Shown here: positions 7,356-16,120 of the stretch, in pieces
Layout of the letters: every line of letters begins with the position of its first letter
How positions within the stretch are numbered: the first letter of the stretch is position 1
From: Salinisphaera japonica YTM-1
GTDB lineage: Bacteria > Pseudomonadota > Gammaproteobacteria > Nevskiales > Salinisphaeraceae
Direction: 5' to 3'
NCBI RefSeq assembly: GCF_003788585.1
Contig: NZ_AYKG01000022.1
Span: 1-45,081, forward strand
Length of the DNA stretch: 45,081 nt
Notes under the pieces: generated by a model
What the model saw: only the letters and a program-made list of their open reading frames with translations
What the model was told of the DNA's origin: nothing
The model's database searches: none
Program-made: the position numbers and the translations under genes

Positions 7356-9578
7356 ATGGCCACCACGCACGATCAGGACAGTGAACGCCTGCCGCTCAAT
7401 GCCTTTGCCGAGAAGGCGTATCTCGACTATGCGATGTACGTCATCCTTGACCGGGCGCTGCCGCACGTCGGCGACGGCTTGAAGCCGGTCCAGCGGCGTA
7501 TCGTCTATGCCATGAGCGAGCTGGGCCTGTCGGCGGCCTCCAAGCCCAAGAAGGCGGCGCGCACGGTGGGTGACGTGATCGGCAAGTTCCACCCGCACGG
7601 CGATTCGGCCTGCTACGAGGCCATGGTGATCATGGCCCAGCCTTTCACCTATCGCTATCCGCTGGTCGACGGGCAGGGCAACTGGGGCACGGCGGATGAT
7701 CCGAAATCGTTCGCGGCCATGCGCTACACCGAGTCGCGCCTGACCGGCTATGCCGCCACGCTGCTGGCCGAGCTGGGCCAGGGCACCGTCGATTGGCAGC
7801 CCAACTTCGACGGCACGCTGGACGAGCCGGCCACGTTGCCCGCGCGCCTGCCCAACGTGCTTTTGAACGGCGGCACGGGCATCGCCGTGGGCATGGCCAC
7901 CGATATTCCGCCGCACAACCTGCGCGAGGTGGCCGCCGCGACGATTCATCTGTTGGCGCATCCGGAGGCCGATCTCGACGCCCTGATGACCCACATGCCG
8001 GCCCCGGATTTCCCGACCGGCGCAGAAATCATCACCCCGGCCGCCGAGCTGCGCCGGCTCTATGCCACGGGCAATGGCCAGATCAAGGTACGCGCGACTT
8101 ATCAGATCGAGGCCGGCGAGGTGGTGATCGATGCGCTGCCGTTTCAGACCTCGGGCGCCAAGGTGCTGGAACAGATCGCGGCACAGATGGCGGCCAAGAA
8201 GCTGCCGATGGTCTCGGACCTGCGCGACGAGTCGGATCATGAAAACCCGACCCGCCTGGTGATCGTGCCGCGCAGCAACCGCGTGGATACCGAGGCCATG
8301 ATGGCGCATCTGTTCGCCACCACCGGGCTGGAAAAGAACGTCCGCGCTAATATCAACGTCATCGGCCTGGACGGCGCGCCCCAGGTCAAGAATCTGCGGG
8401 ATCTGCTGGCCGAATGGTTGAGCTATCGTACGGCCACGGTACGCCGGCGCCTGGAATACCGGCTGGATCAGGTCGTCGACCGGCTGCATATCCTCGAAGG
8501 GTTGCTGACGGCGTATCTGAACATCGACGAGGTGATTCATATCATCCGCACCGAAGATGAGCCGCGGGACGTGATGATGGCGCGTTTCGAGATCACTGAC
8601 GTGCAGGCCGATGCGATCCTCAACCTGCGCCTGCGCCACTTGATGAAGCTCGAAGAGTTCAAGATCCGCGGCGAGCAGGACACCCTGGACGCCGAGCGCA
8701 AGAAACTCGAAGCGCTCCTGGGCTCGGAGAAAAAACTCAAGAAACTGATCGCCGACGAGATCACCGCCGACGCCGAGACCTACGGCGACGAGCGCCGCAG
8801 CCGGCTGGTTGCGCGCGAACAGGCCCGTGCCTTGTCCGAGGCGGATCTGTTACCCAGCGAAGCCGTGACCGTCGTGCTCTCGCGCGAAGGCTGGATCCGG
8901 GCGGCCAAGGGCCACGACGTCGACCCCGAGGGCTTGAACTATCGCACGGGCGATGCGTATCTGGCGCATGCGGCGGGCCGTACCAATCAGGCGCTCATCG
9001 TGCTGGATTCGACCGGGCGCAGTTATAGCCTGGCCGCGCACAAGCTGCCCTCGGCCCGCGGCCAGGGCGAGCCCTTGACCGGCTCGCTCAACCCGGCCAA
9101 CGGCGCGCGTTTCGTGGGTGTGGCCATCGGCGACGAGACGCTGACCTGTGTTCTGGCCTCGACCGCCGGTAACGGGTTCGCAACGACGCTGGCCGATATG
9201 GCCAGCCGCCAGAAAGCGGGCAAGGCCACGCTGTCGCCGGGCAAGAACGGGGCATCGCTCGCGCCGACGACCACGGCCGCCGATGAGGCCGAGCTGTGCG
9301 TGGTGACCAGTGCCGGGCATCTGTTGTGCGTGGCCCTGGCCGATCTGCCACAGCTTGCCAAGGGCAAGGGCAACAAGCTGATCGCGCTCAAGACTGGTGA
9401 AAGCATCGTGGCCGTTCAGGCCCTGGCGCGCACGGCCACGCTGATCGTCTACAGCGGCAAGCGCTACAAGAGCCTGAAATCGGCCGAGCGCGAGGCCTAT
9501 CGCGGGGCACGTGCCGCGCGCGGCCAGCAGCTGCCGCGTGGGTTCACCTCGGTGCATGCGCTCGGGGTGGACGGGTAG
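7356..9578 (+). CDS. parC: DNA topoisomerase IV subunit A
   Basis: A 740-residue type IIA topoisomerase A subunit, the DNA-breaking part of the ParC2E2 decatenase. The N-terminal winged-helix block is near identical to E. coli ParC around [12 protein letters not shown] (79-90) and [20 protein letters not shown] (105-124). Tyr124 is the DNA-cleaving tyrosine. The quinolone-resistance positions are Ser84 and Glu88, the susceptible residues. A coiled-coil stretch (about 430-480) and a beta-pinwheel C-terminal domain follow, shorter than in GyrA and without a GyrA box, which separates it from GyrA. The start at 7356 matches the family N-terminus. parE is not adjacent in this window. Confidence 0.96.
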   Translation: MATTHDQDSERLPLNAFAEKAYLDYAMYVILDRALPHVGDGLKPVQRRIVYAMSELGLSAASKPKKAARTVGDVIGKFHPHGDSACYEAMVIMAQPFTYRYPLVDGQGNWGTADDPKSFAAMRYTESRLTGYAATLLAELGQGTVDWQPNFDGTLDEPATLPARLPNVLLNGGTGIAVGMATDIPPHNLREVAAATIHLLAHPEADLDALMTHMPAPDFPTGAEIITPAAELRRLYATGNGQIKVRATYQIEAGEVVIDALPFQTSGAKVLEQIAAQMAAKKLPMVSDLRDESDHENPTRLVIVPRSNRVDTEAMMAHLFATTGLEKNVRANINVIGLDGAPQVKNLRDLLAEWLSYRTATVRRRLEYRLDQVVDRLHILEGLLTAYLNIDEVIHIIRTEDEPRDVMMARFEITDVQADAILNLRLRHLMKLEEFKIRGEQDTLDAERKKLEALLGSEKKLKKLIADEITADAETYGDERRSRLVAREQARALSEADLLPSEAVTVVLSREGWIRAAKGHDVDPEGLNYRTGDAYLAHAAGRTNQALIVLDSTGRSYSLAAHKLPSARGQGEPLTGSLNPANGARFVGVAIGDETLTCVLASTAGNGFATTLADMASRQKAGKATLSPGKNGASLAPTTTAADEAELCVVTSAGHLLCVALADLPQLAKGKGNKLIALKTGESIVAVQALARTATLIVYSGKRYKSLKSAEREAYRGARAARGQQLPRGFTSVHALGVDG

Positions 9579-9638
9579 CCGAAAACGCTCGAATGTTCTA
9601 GCGTCTGAGCACAAGACACGTGTGGGGGCACGTCGAGC

Positions 9639-11876
9639 GTGCGAGGGCTGGCAGGCGATATACGGCTGATTGCCGCGGCGAGCGTGCTCGTCGTGCTGCT
9701 AATCTATCGCCTGCCCACGCTGGTCTCACCGCTCTGGTGTGTGCCGCTGCTGATCGTCTGTCTGTGGCGCTTCCCCGGGCGCATGCTGGTGGCCACGCTC
9801 GGTTTGATCGCCGCCTGGACGCTCGTGGATGCCCAATGGCGCATGGCCGATCGCCTGCCCGTTGCCCGTGACGGCACGGTCACGCAGGTGCGCGGGCATG
9901 TCGTGACCTTGCCCGAAGTGGAACCCACGCGAACCCGGTTTCGTGTGGCCGGTGACGATGGTCGCCGATATCGTCTGTCCTGGTATCGCGATGCACCGGC
10001 GTTGCAGGCCGGAGACTGTATGGCCGTTCGTGCCAAACTCTCCACGCCGCACGGCTCGGCCAATCCCGGCGGCTTTGATTACACCGCCTGGCTCTGGCGT
10101 GAGGGCATCGATGCCACGGGCTATGTGAAACAGGATCTGGGCTGTAGCGCCGGGCCCGTGTATTCGCTGGACCGGCTGCGCGGGGCGGCCCTGGCCCGTA
10201 TCGCGCCTGTGCTGGAGGCCTCGCCAATGAGGGGCATCGTCGAGGCCTTGAGCCTTGGCGTGCGCCAGCATATCGATGATGACCAGTGGGCGGTGCTGCG
10301 AGCGACCGGCACCTCTCATCTGGTGGCGATTTCCGGGCTGCATATCGGCCTGATCGCCGGGCTGCTTTTCCTTGTGGCGCGTTGGCTGGCGCTGCGTAGC
10401 CCGGCACGGTTTCATGCGCGTGTGATCGCCTGTGGTCTGGCGTTTATCGGCGCCTGTGGCTATGCCGGCCTGGCCGGCTGGGCATTGCCGACACAGCGCG
10501 CTCTGGTCATGGTCAGCGTCGGACTGCTGGCAGTCGCCGTGGAGCGCGAGATCGGTGCATCGCGTGCGTTGGCCGCGGCCGCTCTGGCCGTGATCGTTGT
10601 CGCGCCGCCGTCGGTCACCGCGCCCGGTTTCTGGCTCTCGTTCGGCGCGGTGGCCTGGCTAATCGTGCTGGCCGGCTGGATACGCGGGCCGTGGTGGGCC
10701 CGCTGGATCGGCTATCAGCTGGGGCTGGTGGCCGCTCTGGCCCCGATAACGCTCTGGTTCTTCGGCCAGGCATCGCTCATCGCGCCCTTGATCAACGGGC
10801 TGCTCATTCCGGCTGCGACGGTCTTCGTGCCGGCGGTGCTGCTGGCGGTGTTGGCAGCGCTCGTCGCGCCCGGGCCGGGCGGGCTTGTGCTGGGCTGGGT
10901 CGCACAGGCGCTCGATATCGGCTGGCAAGGCCTGGCGTGGGCCGCCCACTTCGAGCTGGCCGCGCTGGCCAGCGTGCTCTCGGCCCTCGTGGTGCTCGTG
11001 TTGGCGATGACGGGGGTGGGGTGGCTGGCCTTGCCGCTACCGGTACGGCTGCGTGCGCTCGGGCTGTGGCTGTTGTTACCGCTGGTGCTGGGGGTACGGC
11101 CGGGCACGGCGCCGCCGGCCGCCGGGGCGTTCACCGTTGATGTACTCGACGTTGGCCAGGGCTTGTCGACGGTCGTACGCACGGCCGCCCACACGCTGGT
11201 ATTCGATGCCGGGCCGGCCTATCGCAGCGGCTTTGATGCCGGGGCGATGCTCGTGGCACCGTTTCTCAGCCACGTGGGCGTCCGGCGGATCGATGCCTTG
11301 ATGATCAGCCACGGGGATATGGATCATATCGGCGGGGCAGCCGCGCTGGCCGAGCGTTTTCCGATCGGCCGGCGGCTCGGGGCCGAGAGCGCACGGCCCT
11401 GTCGCGCCGGGATGGCCTGGCGCTGGGACGGCGTATCGTTTCATGTGCTGGCCCCGGCGCCAGGGCGCGCCGTGATTGATGATAACGACGCCTCGTGTGT
11501 ACTGCGGGTCAGCGCGCGTGGTCGAAGCGTGTTGCTGACCGGCGATATCGAGAAGGCCGCCGAGCGCGCGCTGGTGGCGGCCTGGCCGAGGGATGCTCTG
11601 GCAAGTGATGTGCTGATCGTGCCGCATCATGGCAGTGCGACATCGTCATCGGGTGTGTTGCTGGACGCCGTGGCGCCACGGGCGGCGGTGATATCCAGCG
11701 GCTGGCACAACCGCTGGGGCTTTCCCAGGCCGGGCGTCATGGCCCGCTACGCGGCGCGCGATATCCGGCTTTACAACACGGCCATGGCCGGGCGGGTTCG
11801 TGTGACCTGGCCATCCGGCGTGCTTCGTATTCAGCGTTGGCGCAGCCAGGCGCCGCGCTTCTGGCAGACACCGTGA
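9639..11876 (+). CDS. comEC: ComEC/Rec2 family DNA-uptake channel protein
   Basis: A 745-residue inner-membrane protein for transport of single-stranded DNA during natural transformation. Hydrophobic segments begin at the N-terminus and cluster again through the competence domain (about 190-480), including LVAISGLHIGLIAGL. The C-terminal metallo-beta-lactamase-like domain has HGDMDHIGG and VPHHGSATSSS, the metal-binding motifs. The likely start is GTG 9639 after a GGGGG stretch. It precedes msbA, as ycaI does in E. coli. Together with the type IV pilus genes in this window it supports a natural-transformation capacity, though comEA and other parts are not here. Confidence 0.92.
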   Translation: MRGLAGDIRLIAAASVLVVLLIYRLPTLVSPLWCVPLLIVCLWRFPGRMLVATLGLIAAWTLVDAQWRMADRLPVARDGTVTQVRGHVVTLPEVEPTRTRFRVAGDDGRRYRLSWYRDAPALQAGDCMAVRAKLSTPHGSANPGGFDYTAWLWREGIDATGYVKQDLGCSAGPVYSLDRLRGAALARIAPVLEASPMRGIVEALSLGVRQHIDDDQWAVLRATGTSHLVAISGLHIGLIAGLLFLVARWLALRSPARFHARVIACGLAFIGACGYAGLAGWALPTQRALVMVSVGLLAVAVEREIGASRALAAAALAVIVVAPPSVTAPGFWLSFGAVAWLIVLAGWIRGPWWARWIGYQLGLVAALAPITLWFFGQASLIAPLINGLLIPAATVFVPAVLLAVLAALVAPGPGGLVLGWVAQALDIGWQGLAWAAHFELAALASVLSALVVLVLAMTGVGWLALPLPVRLRALGLWLLLPLVLGVRPGTAPPAAGAFTVDVLDVGQGLSTVVRTAAHTLVFDAGPAYRSGFDAGAMLVAPFLSHVGVRRIDALMISHGDMDHIGGAAALAERFPIGRRLGAESARPCRAGMAWRWDGVSFHVLAPAPGRAVIDDNDASCVLRVSARGRSVLLTGDIEKAAERALVAAWPRDALASDVLIVPHHGSATSSSGVLLDAVAPRAAVISSGWHNRWGFPRPGVMARYAARDIRLYNTAMAGRVRVTWPSGVLRIQRWRSQAPRFWQTP

Positions 11877-11895
11877 TGTCGTATCGTCCAGATGC

Positions 11896-11927
11896 ACGCG
11901 CGCCGGCTGGCCCCGGGCCGGGCGCGT
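11896..11927 (+). terminator. Possible weak terminator/attenuator between comEC and msbA
   Basis: ACGCGCGCCGG (11896-11906) pairs with CCGGGCGCGT (11918-11927) with one bulge, followed by CTTTAT. The U-tract is short, so termination would be partial at best. It lies in the 121-bp gap before msbA. Confidence 0.3.
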
Positions 11928-11997
11928 CTTTATCATGCAACGTCCATCGGCACGTCGAGGCCCGTCCGCAGGCGATCGACGACAGGGAGCGCGGCAC

Positions 11998-13770
11998 GTG
12001 GCCAGCAAGAAAAAGATCCATACCGATATGCCGCTGGGCGAGATCTATCCGCGGCTGTTGCGCTATAGCTTTCGCTACAAGGGCTGGTTGGGTCTGGCGG
12101 GGCTCGGCATGGCGCTCTATGCCGGTGCCGACACGGCGCTGATCTATATCCTCAAGCCGCTGCTGGACGGCAGCATCGTGGATCGCGATCCGTGGATGAT
12201 CCACTGGATTCCGTTTTTCATGCTGGGGCTGTTCATCGGTCGAGGCATTGCCGGCTTTCTATCGAGCTACGGCATGAGCTGGGTGGCCAATCGGGTCGTC
12301 TATAACGTACGCACCGACGTGTTCGACAAGTTTCTGAAGCTGCCGGCGGCGTTTTTCGACAAGAACGCCACCGGTCGCACCACGGCGATGTTGACCTACT
12401 ACACCAGCCAGATTTCAGGCGCGGCGACGAGTGCGATCACCATCATGGTTCAGGACTCGCTGCGCGTGGTGGGCTTCACCCTGCTGATGTTCTGGGTGAA
12501 CTGGTCGCTGGCACTGATCACGCTGCTGGTCGGGCCGGTCATTGCCCTCGTGGTCAATCTCGTGTCCAAGCGTTTTCGGCGTTACAGCGTGAGCATCCAG
12601 CAATCGATGGGCGATATCACGCACATCAGTGAAGAGGTGCTGATCGGCCAGCGCGTGGTCAAGGTCTTCGGCGGCGAGGGCCACGAGCGCGAGGCCTTCG
12701 AGCGGGTCAACGGCAAGAACCAGCGCATGGCCATGCGCAAGGCCACCACGAGTGCCGCCAGCGTGCCGGTGATTCAGTTCATTGCCGCGATCGCCATTGC
12801 CTTCGTGGTCGGCATCGCCGTACGCGATACCGGCGGTGGGGTGATGACGCCGGGGGATCTGGCCACGTTCTTCGGCGCGATGATGGGCATGATGGGCCCG
12901 ATCAAGCGCCTGACCAGCGTCAACGCCACCATCCAGTCCGGCATGGCCGCGGCCGGGGCGATCTTCGAGCTGATTGATGAACCGGGCGAGCCCGATGACG
13001 GCGACCGGTCGATTGCGCGCGCACGCGGCTCGATCGTGTTCGATGATGTCTCGTTTGCCTATCCGTCGAGCGAGCATGACGTGTTGCGCGGTATCGGCTT
13101 TTCGGTCGAGCCGGGTCAGACCGTGGCGTTTGTCGGGCGCTCGGGCAGCGGCAAGTCGACGTTGTTATCACTGTTGCCGCGATTCTATGATTATGACCGC
13201 GGCGAGATTCGTCTGGATACGCATGCGATCACTGACTATCGACTGGCCGATCTTCGCCGCCAGATCAGCCTGGTTGACCAGAACGTGGTGCTTTTCAACG
13301 ACACCATCGCCGGCAATATCGCCTATGGCTCGCTGGGCGGCATCGAGCGGGCTCAGGTCGAGGATGCCGCACGCCGGGCCTACGCCGCGGACTTCATCGA
13401 GGCATTGCCCAAGGGCTACGACACCAAGGTGGGCCAGAACGGCATCATGCTCTCCGGCGGCCAGCGCCAGCGTATCGCCATTGCCCGGGCCTTGCTCAAG
13501 GACGCGCCGATCCTGATTCTCGACGAGGCCACCTCGGCGCTGGATACCGAGTCCGAGCGTGCGATTCAGCAAGGCCTGGATAATCTCATGCGCGACCGAA
13601 CCACGCTGGTCATCGCGCATCGGCTGTCCACGATTCAGGACGCCGATCGTATCGTGGTCATGCACGACGGCGCGCTGGTCGAGCAGGGCGATCACGCCAC
13701 GCTCATGGCCCACGGCGGGCACTATCGCAGCCTGCACGATATCCAGTTCTCCCGGCCCGACGCGCTATAG
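11998..13770 (+). CDS. msbA: Lipid A export ATP-binding/permease protein MsbA
   Basis: A 590-residue half-size ABC exporter (E. coli MsbA has 582). The N-terminal half has six hydrophobic segments of the ABC type-1 permease. The nucleotide-binding domain shows Walker A GRSGSGKST near 378-387, the signature LSGGQRQR near 484, Walker B ILILDEATSALD and the H-loop IAHRLST. It flips core-lipid A across the inner membrane. The GTG at 11998 is chosen: GGGAG lies shortly upstream and the protein then begins MASKKKIH, close to family length; the frame is open further up. Its position directly before lpxK and kdsB supports MsbA over other ABC exporters. Confidence 0.94.
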   Translation: MASKKKIHTDMPLGEIYPRLLRYSFRYKGWLGLAGLGMALYAGADTALIYILKPLLDGSIVDRDPWMIHWIPFFMLGLFIGRGIAGFLSSYGMSWVANRVVYNVRTDVFDKFLKLPAAFFDKNATGRTTAMLTYYTSQISGAATSAITIMVQDSLRVVGFTLLMFWVNWSLALITLLVGPVIALVVNLVSKRFRRYSVSIQQSMGDITHISEEVLIGQRVVKVFGGEGHEREAFERVNGKNQRMAMRKATTSAASVPVIQFIAAIAIAFVVGIAVRDTGGGVMTPGDLATFFGAMMGMMGPIKRLTSVNATIQSGMAAAGAIFELIDEPGEPDDGDRSIARARGSIVFDDVSFAYPSSEHDVLRGIGFSVEPGQTVAFVGRSGSGKSTLLSLLPRFYDYDRGEIRLDTHAITDYRLADLRRQISLVDQNVVLFNDTIAGNIAYGSLGGIERAQVEDAARRAYAADFIEALPKGYDTKVGQNGIMLSGGQRQRIAIARALLKDAPILILDEATSALDTESERAIQQGLDNLMRDRTTLVIAHRLSTIQDADRIVVMHDGALVEQGDHATLMAHGGHYRSLHDIQFSRPDAL

Positions 13771-13812
13771 AACGTGTCGTCACGACGTTCTAGCGCCGGC
13801 GTGTGGCAAGCG
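13769..13812 (+). repeat. Possible remnant of the dispersed repeat at the lpxK 5' end
   Basis: In order, this stretch shares the words CGTGTCGTCA, GACGT, GCGCCGG, CGTGT and GGCAAG with 44923-44976 of the right-end repeat, with gaps between them. It also forms AGAACGT/ACGTTCT (13769-13775 with 13785-13791). The match is short and gapped, so this is tentative. Confidence 0.3.
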
Positions 13813-14802
13813 TTGGCGCAGCGTATCCAGGCGCGATGGTATGCCCGATCAGCCTATATGGCGCTGATGCCGTTGGCGTGCCTGTATGGCGCGTTGGTCT
13901 GGCTACGCCGAAAAGCCTATGAAAACGGGGTGTTCAAGACCCGGCGCGTCGCGCGACCGGTGATCGTGGTGGGCAATATCACCGTCGGCGGCAGCGGGAA
14001 GACGCCGTTGGTGATTGCCCTGGTCACGCGCCTGGCGGCTCGTGGCGTGCGGGCTGGCGTGGTGTCGCGCGGTTACGGCGGGCGCGCGGCAACGTATCCG
14101 CTGGCCGTGGATGCGAATACCGCGCCGGCCCAGGCCGGCGATGAGCCGGTACTGATCGCCACGCGCACGGGTGCGCCGGTTGTTGTGGCACCCGACCGCG
14201 TGGCGGCCGCGCAGGCGCTGTGCGCAGCCCACCCGGATATCGACGTGATCGTGGCCGATGACGGTCTGCAGCACTACCGGCTGGCCCGCCAGGCCGAGAT
14301 CGCCGTGCGCGACGCCGCCCGCGGTTATGGCAACGGCTGGCTGTTGCCCGCGGGACCGCTGCGTGAGCCTTTGGCGCGCTTGGCGCGGGTGGATCTGGAA
14401 GCCGCACACGGCGCCGGCGGTGATTATCAACTGACCGTTCGCGCGGCACGGCGACTGGTCGACGACGCACGCTGCGCCCTGGATGATTTTGCCTGCCAGA
14501 CGGTGCATGCCGTGGCCGGTATCGGGGATCCGGCCCGTTTTTTCGCGGCACTGACGGCCCACGGGCTCGATGTGAAAGCACACCCCATGCCCGATCATCA
14601 CCGCTATACGCCAGCCGATCTGGTTTTTGGCGACGACCGGCCCGTGTTGATGACCGAAAAGGATGCCATCAAGTGTCGCGACATGACGGATTCACGGCTC
14701 TGGGCCGTACCGGCCGATGCGGTCCTGAGTGATGACTTCGCTGCCCGCCTTGACGGCTTGATCGCGCCGTTTTTCGAACCGACCCACAAAGAGAATCGCT
14801 GA
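13774..14802 (+). CDS. lpxK: Tetraacyldisaccharide 4'-kinase
   Basis: A 342-residue inner-membrane kinase that phosphorylates the 4' position of the lipid A disaccharide. An N-terminal hydrophobic anchor (AYMALMPLACLYGALVW) precedes VVGNITVGGSGKTP, the LpxK P-loop, then VVSRGYGG and a VADDGLQHYRLAR motif typical of the family. The frame begins with GTG 13774, 4 bp after msbA, but no good ribosome site is seen. GTG 13801 would give a protein starting at WQALAQRIQ, closer to E. coli LpxK length (328). The first nine codons may derive from a repeat remnant. The stop overlaps the kdsB start by one base (TGATG). Confidence 0.93.
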   Translation: MSSRRSSAGVWQALAQRIQARWYARSAYMALMPLACLYGALVWLRRKAYENGVFKTRRVARPVIVVGNITVGGSGKTPLVIALVTRLAARGVRAGVVSRGYGGRAATYPLAVDANTAPAQAGDEPVLIATRTGAPVVVAPDRVAAAQALCAAHPDIDVIVADDGLQHYRLARQAEIAVRDAARGYGNGWLLPAGPLREPLARLARVDLEAAHGAGGDYQLTVRAARRLVDDARCALDDFACQTVHAVAGIGDPARFFAALTAHGLDVKAHPMPDHHRYTPADLVFGDDRPVLMTEKDAIKCRDMTDSRLWAVPADAVLSDDFAARLDGLIAPFFEPTHKENR

Positions 14803-15542
14803 TGTCTTTCCATGTCGTTATCCCGGCCCGGCTGGCCAGTACGCGGCTGCCGGGCAAGGTTCTGCGTCCGATCGCCGGTCGCCCGATGATCGCCCATGTC
14901 TGTGCCGCGGCACGGGCCAGCCGGGCGGCCTCGGTCTGGGTGGCCACCGACGATGAGGACGTGGCCGCTGTGGCCCGTGAGGCCGGCGCCAGTGTGGCCA
15001 TGACCCGTGCCGATCACTTATGTGGCAGTGATCGTATCGCCGAGGCGGTGTCGGCCATGGGCCTGGCCCCGGAAGCGATTGTGGTCAACGTACAGGCCGA
15101 CGAGCCGATGATGCCGCCGGCCTTGATCGACCAGGTCGGCATCGCCCTGGTCCAGGACACCGAGGCCCAGATCGCCACCGCGGCCACGCCGATCACAAGC
15201 CATGAGGAATGGGCCAACCCCAACGTGGTCAAGGCCGTGGGCGCCGGCGGCCGGGCGCTGTATTTCTCACGCGCGCCGATACCGTTTCATCGCGACAGCG
15301 CCAATACCGATTTCTCGGCCGGCCGGCGGCATCTGGGCATCTATGCGTATCGCGTGGGGGCATTGGTCCGTTTTGCGGCCGCGCCGCCGGGTGTACTGGA
15401 ACAGATCGAGTCACTGGAGCAGCTGCGCGCTTTCGAGCTCGGGTTTCAGCTGAGCCTGGTGGATGCGATCGCCTTGCCGGGCCCGGGCGTGGATACCGAG
15501 GCCGATTTGATTGAAGTCGAACAGAGGATGACCAACCCATGA
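14802..15542 (+). CDS. kdsB: 3-deoxy-manno-octulosonate cytidylyltransferase
   Basis: A 246-residue CMP-Kdo synthetase (E. coli 248), activating Kdo for lipopolysaccharide inner core. The N-terminal nucleotide-binding motif VIPARLASTRLPGK (5-18) is characteristic. VATDDEDV, CGSDRIAEA, VNVQADEPM and YFSRAPIPF follow in family order. It is translationally linked to lpxK (1-bp overlap) and to the phosphatase gene (4-bp overlap). No small YcaR-like gene lies between lpxK and kdsB, unlike in E. coli and Pseudomonas. Confidence 0.95.
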   Translation: MSFHVVIPARLASTRLPGKVLRPIAGRPMIAHVCAAARASRAASVWVATDDEDVAAVAREAGASVAMTRADHLCGSDRIAEAVSAMGLAPEAIVVNVQADEPMMPPALIDQVGIALVQDTEAQIATAATPITSHEEWANPNVVKAVGAGGRALYFSRAPIPFHRDSANTDFSAGRRHLGIYAYRVGALVRFAAAPPGVLEQIESLEQLRAFELGFQLSLVDAIALPGPGVDTEADLIEVEQRMTNP

Positions 15543-16051
15543 ACCAGAATAATGCCCGTCTGTCAGTGATGATGGTCTGCCTGGGCAATATCTGTCGCTC
15601 GCCGACCGCGCACGGTCTGCTGCGCCAGCGACTGGCCGAGGCCGGGCTCGCGGATGCGGTTCACGTGGCGTCTTCGGGCACGGGCACCTGGCATATCGGT
15701 TCGGCGCCGGATGCGCGTGCCCGCGCCGAGGCGGCGGCCCACGGTATCGATATTGCCGATCTGCGAGCCCAGAAGATTGAGCCGGGCGATCTGGATCGTT
15801 TCGATTATGTGATTGCCATGGATCATGACAATCAGGCGGATCTGCTGGCGCTGGCCGGTAACGATACATCACGGCGTAACCGTGTCCATCTGCTGGGCGA
15901 TTTCAGCGCGCAATACGCCGGCCAACCCGTGGGTGATCCGTATTATGGCGGGGATGCGGGTTTTGCCCAGGTCTTTGCGATGATCGATACCTGCGTTACC
16001 GCCCTGACCGAGCGGCTGGCCGACGAACTCGGCCGCGCCGGCAAAGGCTGA
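15539..16051 (+). CDS. Low molecular weight protein-tyrosine phosphatase
   Basis: A 170-residue LMW-PTP. The phosphate loop CLGNICRS holds Cys14 and Arg20, and the general acid is Asp133 in GDPYYGG. Length and motifs match the standalone PtpA-like enzymes found after kdsB in Pseudomonas, rather than the Wzb enzymes of capsule operons. The ATG overlaps the kdsB stop (ATGA). The natural substrate is unknown. In related genomes murB follows next; here the operon ends and rne is encoded convergently. Confidence 0.9.
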   Translation: MNQNNARLSVMMVCLGNICRSPTAHGLLRQRLAEAGLADAVHVASSGTGTWHIGSAPDARARAEAAAHGIDIADLRAQKIEPGDLDRFDYVIAMDHDNQADLLALAGNDTSRRNRVHLLGDFSAQYAGQPVGDPYYGGDAGFAQVFAMIDTCVTALTERLADELGRAGKG

Positions 16052-16053
16052 CG

Positions 16054-16071
16054 GCGCGGCTTTCGCCGCGC
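16054..16071. terminator. Hairpin after the phosphatase gene
   Basis: GCGCGGC-TTTC-GCCGCGC lies three bases after the phosphatase stop. It has no U-tract on the forward strand, so it may protect the 3' end or act with the neighbouring hairpin. Confidence 0.45.
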
Positions 16072-16073
16072 AT

Positions 16074-16098
16074 AAAAAAGGCCGCTCGAAAGCGGCCT
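16074..16098 (-). terminator. Rho-independent terminator of rne
   Basis: On the reverse strand AGGCCGCT-TTCG-AGCGGCCT is followed by TTTTTT (complement of 16074-16079). It sits 22 bp after the rne stop. A perfect 8-bp GC-rich stem and U-tract make this a strong intrinsic terminator. Confidence 0.85.
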
Positions 16099-16120
16099 GT
16101 TCTATCCGAGCATACCGCGC

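Noticed and set aside
7595-7625. Quinolone-resistance substitutions in parC
   Set aside because: Ser84 and Glu88 are the susceptible residues.
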